From positions 1 through 64,000 of the forward strand of contig VIIQ02000040.1 of NCBI GenBank assembly GCA_007449985.2: 64,000 bases of DNA. The letters run 5' to 3'. Position numbers and translations under genes: made by a program. The notes under the pieces were generated by a model, which saw only the letters and a list, made by a program, of their open reading frames with translations, was not told the DNA's origin and ran no database searches. This DNA is from Desmodesmus armatus (Eukaryota; Chlorophyta; Chlorophyceae; Sphaeropleales; Scenedesmaceae). The first letter of the stretch is position 1; each line of letters begins with the position of its first letter. Positions 8,463-17,680 of the stretch are shown piece after piece.

Positions 8463-9190
8463 TGATATGGCAGAGACAGCAGGTGCTGCCGCAGCAATTA
8501 GCAGCAGCAGCAGCAATTGCTGGGCCGTCTGGATTGGCCTTTGGTAGCGACAACAGCTTTTGGCAGCAGTGGTTTAAGGCCGTCTGGAGTGGCCTCTGCT
8601 GGAGCGATGGTTTGTGCCAGCTGGGGGTGCCCAGACTGGCAAGCAGCTTTGCAGGAGGTTGGGAGCAGCAGTTGATTTATTGGACATTGTGGATAGTAGC
8701 TTTGCCTTTCACATGCGAACGATGTGGGGGCATCTGTCCTGCTTGCATGTTGGTTGGGATTTAGCAGCAGTGAGCGCAAAGGGCCACTGTTTGTGCTTGT
8801 CAAGCTCAGTGAAATATGCTTCCTGAGTAGTTAAGTGAGTGCTGCATGACTCACTTGTGTGCAGCAGATCCAGCAGTGGCTGGGTTTGTTTGTCAATTAT
8901 GTGTGTGTGTTTTATTGACTGTGCAATGCACAAACATCACATGCGTTGTAGTGTGTGTGCCCAGCGTCTGGATGTGCCTAGATGCCGTGGTGAGAAAAGA
9001 CAAAAAACAAAAATGTCTGTTGACTTGTGTTGTGTGGTCACAGCAGCATTCTCTGCAAGCAATGTGCAGTTTTCCCCGTGCGTTGCGCATCAGCTGTGTG
9101 CTATCAGCTGTTGCATGTTGCTTTTGGATTGGGTTGTTTGTAGCTGCTCAATGTGAGTACTGCTGCTGTGTAGTGTTACCCCAGCAGCAG
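8463..9190 (+). other. Noncoding 3' tail of the retrotransposon
   Basis: There is no supported coding sequence. A short internal duplication (a GGCCGTCTGGA core near 8523 and again near 8579) and several TGTGTG-rich stretches are present. It lies between the ORF3 stop and the purine tract. Confidence 0.5.
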
Positions 9191-9200
9191 TGGGGGGGAG
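9191..9200 (+). other. Candidate polypurine tract
   Basis: A G-rich purine run immediately precedes a TG dinucleotide that begins the presumed 3' LTR, the expected position of the plus-strand primer. Confidence 0.55.
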
Positions 9201-9887
9201 TGTACACCCCTAGCAGCAATCTGAGCAGGTCAGTGTTCTACTGCGTCAGCTGACACGAGCAGCAGCTACACTGACCGATTCCTGCTGAGTGAGCAGTAAT
9301 CCTCACAGGAAGGTTATGCTGTGTACAAGGCTATACAACACATGCCTTAGCAGAATCAGTGTGATAGTTGACTAATCATGTTGAGTCAACAAGGACTCTG
9401 GGTGATATCAGATCATGCCAGATACTGCTGCGTGGCAGTGCTATTATTGGTGGTTAAGTGCTTGGGAGTTGTATGCGATGAGTTTGGTGCTGCGATGCAC
9501 AGGATCACTGGCGGGTTCAGGGTTTACCGCCTGCAGTGCCGATTCCTTTGTGCCGCTGTGGTGCTCTGTGCGTCGCACTCGGCTTTGACAGTGCTTGGTG
9601 TAAACTTCTGGCAGTGTTTCCCGAGTACTCGCTCATTTGAATCCCCAATTCAGAGCGCACAGGTGCAGCAACCAGCCCCAGCAGCGACCTGTGGTCGAAC
9701 CGGGTGCCTGAACATCACTCATACATTCATACAGCGCATCAACACTTTGCAAAGGACTACAAGTGAGTATCTGCTACCCTCAGAGCAGCCAGCTGGCTGC
9801 GAAGCATCATTGCTGCAAGCTTTAGGCAGCAAACCACAGTGTACACCCCTAGCAGCAATCTGAGCAGGTCAGTGTTCTACTGCGTCA
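9201..9887 (+). repeat. Putative 3' LTR (687 bp, TG...CA) whose first and last 48 bp are identical
   Basis: The segment starts TGTACACC just after the purine tract. The same 48-bp block (TGTACACC...TGCGTCA) occurs at 9201-9248 and 9840-9887, so the presumed LTR begins with TG, ends with CA and has identical 48-bp ends. A TATA-like CTATACAA lies near 9332. The left LTR is outside the window, so this boundary call is an inference. Confidence 0.5.
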
Positions 9888-10730
9888 CTAGGTCATATGC
9901 AGTAGCAGCAGGGGCCCCAGTGCGTGGCTGTGTGTGCTGCTTGTCGAGCTAACCAGCAACACACACAGTGCTGACCAACAGCACCAGCGGCTCACCCTGC
10001 TCCCAGTTTCAGGCACAAGCCAACGTCGGTGTTCTGCTGTACTGCATTCGCAGGTCCCATGCGCAATCAAGACCAGGTGCATCACGAGCATTCACTGCAC
10101 CACACACGCATTCAAATGAAGGCTCGATCCGTTGAGCCTTGCGGGTGTGTTTTGCCGGTTGGCTGCACACACAGTGGGTGTGGCCAGCTGCCAGTACCAG
10201 CCTCTGCTTCCACTTCCTTGTGGGTTTGCAAGCTGGGCCAGGCAGGGTGTGTAGTGCTGGTGTCTACGGGTGCCGTTTGTGCGGTGCTTGCGGGGTACCA
10301 ATGGGGTGTCTAGGTGCTGTCCTGCAGCACCCGGCCCCCTAGCGCTCTGCCTGCGCTGTTCGGAGGGTGCTGTAGGGTTCCTCGACTGCCACTCTGCCAG
10401 AAATGCTGGGTAAATGCTGCTTGAGGTACCGGTACCGCCACTCATCATACACAGCGCTCTAGCAGGTGAGGCTTGGATGTGTAAGGAAGCAAGACAACAT
10501 GCCTGCAGCACAGCAGCTGCTGGGTTTACAGTACAGTAGAGTGATTGTGGGATGGGATCCCAAGCCTCAGCACTAGCCAGCGAGCCAAGGGCTTATGTGG
10601 GAGGCTCGTTTCAGCCAGCAAGCAGGTGGCAACTTGCTGTGTGAGTGATGCAGGCAGCTGAGCACCCCGGGTTGCATCCATACAGCATCACCTCACTTCA
10701 TCTGCCCTCCTGTTGCCCCCTTACTTACCA
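9888..10730. other. Interval without a supported gene
   Basis: Only short ORFs on both strands, without family resemblance or good codon continuity. I see no RNA gene. Confidence 0.5.
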
Positions 10731-10736
10731 CACCAG

Positions 10737-13700
10737 GTGTATCCAAACCATTGGCTTTGGATCCACGGTGGTGATGAATCCACTGCACCCATCCTTCAAC
10801 ACCACAACCAAGGTCAACACCGTGACCAAGTAAGTCACAGCAGCATAATTAGTAGCAGCATGTGCAGCAGCAGCATCCGTGTTGAGCCCGTGCGACGTGT
10901 CCTTTGTGGCGGAGGCAGCATGTGGTGGCTTGAACCCACCATGTGAGATGTCGATGATGCCAAGCTGTGCAGTACGGCTCCGCGCTGGTCTGTGCAGTGG
11001 TGTGTCAGCCAGCCAGCCGTCCATGAGTGGGCCTGCAGGCGGGGCGAGCACACTTGGGGGCACGTTGCTGCAAAGTAAATGACTGCATACGCATACAATA
11101 TGGCAGCAGCACTCGCACAGGATATCAAAAGGCGTGTTACCTTGTGGCAGAGGCAGCATGTGGTGGCTTGAACCCATCATGTGAGGTGTCTGTGAAGCCA
11201 AGCTGTGCAGTGCAGCCCCGTGCTGTGCTGTGCTGTGGTGTGTAAGCACGCCAGCCGTCCACAAGTGGGCCTGCGGTGGGGCGAGCACACCTGGGAGGCA
11301 CGCTGCTTGATTGCAGCTGGTTAGCTGCACGCCAGTCAGGCGCAACACAGTGCGCCTAGTGCTGTGCTATTGGCTGCGCATACTTTCACCATTCCCTCCC
11401 TCTCCCTCCCTTTTTGTCTGCCCTGTCCCGCTGCTATGTATGTTGCGAGAGGCGCAAGCACCAAACAATGACGGCAACAGGAGACAGCTGGGACAAATTG
11501 AGCTGAGCAATTGGCATACCTCCTAATGCAGGCCTGTCAAAGCAGACTGTCACCCCTTCAACACCACCACCAAGTAAGTCACAGCAGCGGGGTTGGTGGC
11601 AGCATGTGCTGCAGCAGAATCCGTGTTGAGCCCGTGTGACGTGTCCTTTGTGGCGGAGGCAGCATATGGTGGCTAGGACCCACCATGTGTTATGTCGATG
11701 ATGCCAAGCTGTGCAGTACGGCTCCGCGCTGGTCTGTGCAGTGGTGTGTAAGCCAGTCAGCCGTCCATGAGTGGGCCTGCAGGCGGGGCGAGCACACCTG
11801 GGGGCACGTTGCTGCAAAGTAAATGACTGCATACGCATATTGGAACGATTACCTGACAAGGTAGAGTTCCAGATGCATCGCTGTGGTCTCACACACAATC
11901 ACATGAGGCAAAAATTGCCTTCCACTTCAAGTCAAGAAGTGACGCCTCCAGCCCTAGGCAAGCGATACTGAACATTTTGATGCCAAATAATCAAATAGTT
12001 TTGGTTAGGAACGTGTCTGTTGCTTGTGCTGCGAAAACACGTCCGCATCGAAATGGTGCGGACAGCATCGCACAGGGGGGGACTGAGAAAGTACGTCGTT
12101 GTATTTGTCGATTTCGGCCGAGGCACGTCTGGTTTGCGACAGAGCCTGGCTGAAATGCACGTGGATCCGTTTACATGCACGGTTTCCTTGCACGGTAAGC
12201 CTGAGAGCCTGTATGCAGCATGAAAGTTGCGGGTAAGCAATCTGTGCAGTTGATGCTCATATCGTCTGCATTTGGTGGAGATCTCGACGATAGAGGTGAA
12301 TCATGAATCCGCGTATCTTTGTCAACCGTAGTCAACCTTGGGAGACCATAGTCACGGAGCCATCTGCTGGTTCTAAAAAGCAGAATACAAAGCTTGCATC
12401 TTCAGCGTCCTGTCCACCTCGAATGCGAGATCCGCGACGACAGTTTTCCAGCCGTTCAACTGGGTTGCATTCTGTATGACTGACAGCAGTCGCCTGGAAA
12501 CTGCAGCTTGTGCGGTTCTGCTGTGCGATGGCAAGTCATCAGCCTACCACTAGTGTTTTTCTAGCAATAGTGTTGGTTCCTGACAGGGGGGTGCAGAAGC
12601 AGCTGCAGGTCAGCAGCCGAAGTTTTCAACAGCTAGACAGCAGCGGACTGCTGGAATGCCTCACCCCTGGCGCCCAAAACAAAGCTGACTGTAATCGTTC
12701 CCTGCACTGACGCCACCTGGGCGTTAGACGTTCTATAATATGGCAGCAGCACTTGCACAGGATATCAAAAATGCGTATTTCCTTGTGGCAGAGGCAGCAT
12801 GTGGTGGCTTGAACCCACCGTGTGAGGTGTCTGTGAAGCCAAGCTGTGCAGTGCAGCCCCGTGCTGTGCTGTGCAGTGGTGTGCAAGCACGCCAGCCGTC
12901 CACAAGTGGGCCTGCGGTGGGGCGAGCACACCTGGGAGGCACGCTGCTTGATTGCAGCTGGTTAGCTGCACGCCAGTCAGGCGCAACACAGTGCGCCTAG
13001 TGCTGTGCTATTGGCTGCGCATACTTTCACCATTCCCTCCCTCTCCCTCCCTTTTTGTCTGCCCTGTCCCGCTGCTATGTATGTTGCGAGAGGCGCAAGC
13101 ACCCAACAATGACGGCAACAGGAGATAGCGGAGACAAATTGAGCTGAACACTTGGCATACCTAGGAGGCATCCTGATGCAGGACTGTCAAAGCAGACTGT
13201 CGCCCCTTCAACACCGTGTTGATGATCAACAAGTAAGCCGCAGCCTGAATGGGGTTGGTGGCAGCATGTGCTGCAGCAGAATCCGTGTCGAGCCCGTGTG
13301 ACGTGTCCTTTGTGGCGGAGGCAGCATATGGTGGCTAGGACCCACCATGTGTTATGTCAATGACGCCAAGCTGTGCAGTGCAGCCCCGTGCTGTGCTGTA
13401 CAGTGGTGGGTGAGCCCCGTCAGTCGTCCACTCAGTTCAGAGTGGGCCTGCGGGCGGGGCGAGCACACCTGGGGGCACGTTGCTGCAAAGTGAATGAGTG
13501 CATATAAGCGCATGTATACCTTGCAACAGCAGCATCATCATGTAGTATCAAAAAGTGTGTTTCCTTGTGGCAGAGGCAGCATTTGGTGGCTAGGACCCAC
13601 CATGTGTTATGTCAAGGAAGCCAAGCTGTGTGGTGCAGCCTCGTGCTGTGCTGTGCAGTGGTGTGTAAGCCCTGTCAGTCGTCCACTCAATCAAGAGTGG

Positions 13701-13925
13701 GCCTGCGGGCGGGGCGAGCACACCTGGGGGACATGTTGCTTGATTGCAGCTAGTCAGTTGCATGCCAGTCAGGCGCACACGGCATCAGGCTTATGATCAG
13801 AATCTGGTTGTGCATACTTTCACATCTCTCTGTCTCTCCTGCTTGCTTGCTCTGTCACGTGCGCTGCTGCGTGTACTACACGCACGGTGCCAGAGGTGCA
13901 AGAACCCAAACAAGACCGGCAAAGA
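10737..13925. repeat. Three-copy tandem array of a composite unit of about 0.75 kb
   Basis: Landmarks recur with the same order. A CAAGTAAGTCACAGCAG-type block is at about 10826, 11569 and 13228. A roughly 175-bp sub-repeat (GGCAGCATGTGGTGGCTTGA-type) occurs twice per unit, at about 10905, 11150, 11656, 12793, 13318 and 13575. A pyrimidine-rich segment ending in ATGTTGCGAGAGGCGCAAGC is at about 11388-11450 and 13026-13100, with a diverged copy at about 13800-13900. Sub-repeat copies alternate between two downstream contexts. The spacing is about 743 bp and, after removing the insertion in the second copy, about 765 bp. Confidence 0.85.
11840..12735. mobile_element. Insertion of about 0.9 kb in the second tandem unit, with the empty site visible in the first unit
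   Basis: In unit 1 a GACTGCATACGCATA block is followed directly by CAATATGGCAGCAGCACT (about 11080-11113). In unit 2 the same two blocks are separated by about 0.9 kb of unrelated sequence (11840-12735). The junctions read ATA/TTGGAACG on the left and CGTTCT/ATA on the right, so the ends may be short imperfect inverted repeats (GGAACG and CGTTCT) with a TA or ATA target duplication. It has no convincing ORF, so it would be non-autonomous. Confidence 0.65.
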
Positions 13926-14140
13926 GGACACGGTGGAGACAAGTTTAGGAGCTGGGATGGCCTTGGTAGCTCCTTGTGCTGCTGAACGCCCCGTGGTTGC
14001 TGCATCTCTCCAAATTGTAACAGCAACAACTCTGGCTGTGGGGCGAAAGGACTGTGCAGCAGAATGATGCTGACAGCAGCCTCGTATGGCACAACAGCAT
14101 CGCCAGCTTGACAGCATAAGTACGAGCTTGGGCGTTGTGA

Positions 14141-17100
14141 GGGTGCATGGAGCTACCCCTGATGCATGCCTTGCTGTGTGTCCGCATGTGCAAGTTCAGG
14201 TTACTGGCGGCGCACTTGGCAGCACATTGGCTGCTTACTTCTGTCATGGTGTTTGTTCATGTAGTTGTCCAAGTAAGGAATGGAGGCACAGGCATTTGGC
14301 ATTTATCACTGCCAATGCTCAGGCTATCTTGCGTAGTTACATGCCTTCTCTAGGCGTGTTGGTGGAAGTGTTGACTGCGTGTGTTTTCATGATGTGTGCG
14401 TGTGCCGTGGTGCATAGCGTTGGGAGCACAAACATGCAGCACTTGTCATGCCAACGTTTGAGGTTATCTCGCGTTGGTTACATGCCCCCCCGGGGGTGTG
14501 GGTGGGAGTGCTGACTGCGTGTGTTTTCATGCTGTGGGCGTGTGTGTGGTGTTGCATAGCTATGGGGGCACAAGGCTTCAGCACTTGTCATGCCAACGTT
14601 GAGGATATCTTGCGTTGGTTACATGCCCCCTGGGGGGCGTGGGTGGGAGTGTTGACTGCGTGTGTTTTCATGCTGTGGGCGTGTGTGTGGTGTTGCATAG
14701 CATCGGGAGCACAAGGCCTCGGCACTTGTCATGCCAACGTTGAGGATATCTTGCGTTGGTTACATGCCCCCCCGGGGGGGTGGGTGGGAGTGTTGACTGC
14801 GTGTGTTTTCATGCTGTGGGCATGTGTGTGGTGTTGCATAGCATCGGGAGCACAAGGCTTCGGCACTTGTCATGCCAACGTTGAGGATATCTTGCGTTGG
14901 TTACACGCCCCCCTCAGGGGTGTGGGTGGGAGTGTTGACTGCGTGTGTTTTCATGCTGTGGGCTTGTGTGGTGTTGCATAGCTATGGGGGCACAAGGCTT
15001 CAGCACTTGTCATGCCAACGTTGAGGATATCTTGCGTTGGTTACGTGCCCCCTGGGGGGCGTGGGTGGGAGTGTTGACTGCGTGTGTTTTCATGCTGTGG
15101 GCGTGTGTGTGGTGTTGCATAGCGATGGGAGCACAAGGGCCTCAGCACTTGTCATGCCAACGTTGAGGATATCTTGCGTTGGTTACATGCCCCCCTGCGG
15201 GGTGTGGGTGGGAGTGTTGACTGCGTGTGTTTTCATGCTGTGGGCGTGTGTGTGGTGTTGCATAGCGATGGGAGCACAAGGCCTCGGCACTTGTCATGCC
15301 AACATTGAGGATATCTTGCGTTGGCTACATGCCCCCCTCCGGGGTGTGGGTGGGAGTGTTGACTGCGTGTGTTTTCATGCTGTGGGCGTGTGTGTGGTGT
15401 TGCATAGCTATGGGGCACAAGGCTTCAGCACTTGTCATGCCAACGTTGAGGATATCTTGCGTTGGTTACGTGCCCCTTGGGGGGCGTGGGTGGGAGTGTT
15501 GACTGCGTGTGTTTTCATGCTGTGGGCGTGTGTGTGGTGTTGCATAGCGATGGGAGCACAAGGGCCTCAGCACTTGTCATGCCAACGTTGAGGATATCTT
15601 GCGTTGGTTACATGCCCCCTGCGGGGTGTGGGTGGGAGTGTTGACTGCGTGTGTTTTCATGCTGTGGGCGTGTGTGTGGTGTTGCATAGCGATGGGAGCA
15701 CAAGGCCTCGGCACTTGTCATGCCAACATTGAGGATATCTTGCGTTGGCTACATGCCCCCCTCCGGGGGTGTGGGTGGGAGTGTTGACTGCGTGTGTTTT
15801 CATGCTGTGGGCGTGTGTGTGGTGTTGCATAGCATTGGGAGCACAAGGCTTCAGCACTTGTCATGCCAACGTTGAGGATGTCTTGCGTTGGTTACATGCC
15901 CCCCTGCGGGTTGTGGGTGGGAGTGTTGACTGCGTGTGTTTTCATGCTGTGGGCGTGTGTGTAGACACATGGAGTGCATCCAGCCAAATGCAAGAACCAT
16001 CCAAGGATGTGTGGTGTTGCATAGCGATGGGAGCACAAGGCCTCGGCACTTGTCATGCCAACGTTGAGGATATCTTGCGTTGGCTACATGCCCCCTCGGG
16101 GGGTGTGGGCGTGAGTGTTGACTGCGTGTGTTTTCATGCTGTGGGCGTGTGTGGTGGGACAGTAGTATTGAAGCATGGACATGCTGCACTTGTTGCTTCC
16201 ACTGTCAATGGTACAGCTGCATGCCCTCCTGGGACAAGGGGGTGTGGGTGCAGGTGTTGGTGTGAAATGTTTGCACAAACATGCATGCCCTTTCGTGTTG
16301 ATGGTTATCAGGATGCACCAGCAGACAACACCTACGGCTGCCGTCGTGTCTTGCCTGCATGTTTCCCCTGGGACAAGGGGGTGTGGGTGCTAGCACTGAA
16401 GTAGGAAATGTGGAATAGTCTGCGTTGGCGTGCAGCAGCCTGCTGCCATCCCTTGGAGGGACAAGCAGACAGAATCTTGCAACACTCTGCGTTGTTGTGG
16501 GGCTGTTGCATAGGGCGCATGCACTGCTTTCGATTTTGACTGGTCCTTGTACCAGGGGGTGTGGGTGAGAGTGCTAGCTGTGGGGTGTTGAACCGGTTTC
16601 CTTTCTCTAACAAGAACAAATGCGCCTGAGCATCAAAGGAGGCGCCAGCAGCCAACACTTGTGACTTTCAAATTGAGGTTGCTGTTGCTGTTGCACGGTT
16701 CAGGCGTGCCTGAACACCAGGGAACAACAGGGCTCCTGGGGACCTTGTGTTGGCTGCATGTCCCTCTCCTTAGCCCAAAAGAGGGTGAGGGAGTTTAGGT
16801 GCGAGCATGGTTTGTGGGTTTTGCCCATCACCCAGTACGCTTAGTGAGGCCCAAGCAGCTTGGGCTGGTGGGGGGTGGAGAGGGACTAAGCAAATGTGGG
16901 AGCGACATTGCAGCACGGGTGGTTATGATTTGAAGAATCAGACGCACACTGCTGGTTGTGCCACCAACAGAGCAGAGTGTGGTTTGGAGGTAAGGGAGCC
17001 ACTGTGGCATCACTATGCACACCTTGGCCATCCCCGTGACATGAATGACTGGCGTGAGCTGTCGCTACATAGCTGCAGGTGCGATGTTGGTTGTTTTTTG

Positions 17101-17205
17101 TGTGTACAGATTTGTTATTCTATCTGAGCTGTGCCGTCTGCACAGCAAAAGGGGTGCTGGCGCATTTGAAGCAGTTCAATCCTGCTTGCCCTTGGTGTAA
17201 CAATT
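14141..17205. repeat. Satellite-carrying element, copy 1 (about 3 kb)
   Basis: A head (about 14141-14280), the 142-bp array, a degenerate zone with GGGACAAGGGGGTGTGGG motifs (16160-16800), and a tail (17127-17205) resemble the same parts, in the same order, at 57497-60480. The tail is closest: both contain GTGCTGGCGCATT, GAAGCAGTTCAATC and a preceding GCTGTGCC...CTGCACAGC. This suggests a duplicated or mobile block rather than two independent arrays. Confidence 0.65.
14330..16160. repeat. 142-bp satellite array, copy 1 (about 11-12 units)
   Basis: The motif CGTTGAGGATATCTTGCG, or a one-base variant, recurs at about 14597, 14738, 14880, 15021, 15164, 15303, 15445, 15588, 15727, 15873 and 16062, a period of 139-146 bp. 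One late unit (about 15960-16010) has an insertion of about 45 bp. Each unit carries a G-run (GGGGTGTGGGTGGGAG). The open frames through it follow from the repeat and should not be read as genes. Confidence 0.95.
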
Positions 17206-17680
17206 CAATCAAATGTTGCTGACCTCCTGCATACACCACAGAAAGACAGGGCTGCCCAAGGGGTGCCCGGGTGAAACACAGCATCACTACTACTACTACC
17301 GGGTGAAACACAGCATCACAATACTTGAAAAGGCTGACTTCTTTGCCTTCACCCGCATTGGTGGTGTGCATTACCAGCAGCACCACCTGTGGCAGTTTTC
17401 AAAACGATTCCACAACAAGCACCGGTACCGAAGGCTTCTATTTGGTATGACAGGCTTTGACTATGGTTCGACATCAGTGTTTGTGTGAACTTTGAGGTTG
17501 AAGCTTCATCTGCTTGGATAATACTGTGTGCGACTTTGCAACCGTTGCCGCGGGCGTTTCGGTACGCACATACGGGCGCACAAACGTCCATGCAAGGAAT
17601 GTTGAAGGATTTACCAATCAAAAACAAACCTTGCAACATTCATGCTTGTTTGGCGAGGCTGCAGTGCGGCTCGCACATAC

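Larger units (their letters stand above)
1..9887 (+). mobile_element. Ty3/gypsy LTR retrotransposon, 5'-truncated by the window edge, carrying a DNA methyltransferase and a PHD finger
   Basis: Three consecutive plus-strand ORFs (1-1446, 1301-7051, 7248-8462) are followed by a noncoding tail, a G-rich purine tract (9191-9200) and a TG...CA segment that I read as the 3' LTR (9201-9887). The order RT, RNase H, integrase is that of Ty3/gypsy elements. A cytosine-5 methyltransferase sits between RNase H and integrase, and a PHD finger plus a Tudor-like segment follow the integrase. The pol ORF has no internal stop over 1,916 codons and its visible catalytic residues are intact, so the copy is probably young. 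The 5' LTR, primer-binding site and first coding part lie left of position 1, so LTR identity and target-site duplication cannot be tested here. Confidence 0.9.

Noticed and set aside
10645..10833. Exon-like segment between an ACCACACCAG acceptor (10736) and a CAAGTAAGT donor
   Set aside because: The peptide is short, unrecognised, and the equivalents in the other two tandem units differ in length and frame. I treat it as part of the repeat unit.
14330..16160. CRISPR-like array
   Set aside because: The repeat unit is whole (about 142 bp) with no unique spacers, and the genome is eukaryotic.
14448..16404. Long plus-strand open frames of 177-219 codons through the 142-bp array
   Set aside because: The period (139-146 bp) is not a fixed multiple of three, the same peptide appears in shifting frames, and no start, splice or domain evidence exists. 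They are by-products of stop-poor repeats.
17213..17488. Plus-strand frame of 91 codons ending G-F-D-Y-G-S-T-S-V-F-V
   Set aside because: The C-terminal half looks protein-like, but the first part crosses a short tandem repeat (GGGTGAAACACAGCATCAC twice) and a CTA triplet run. No ATG, splice site or family supports it.
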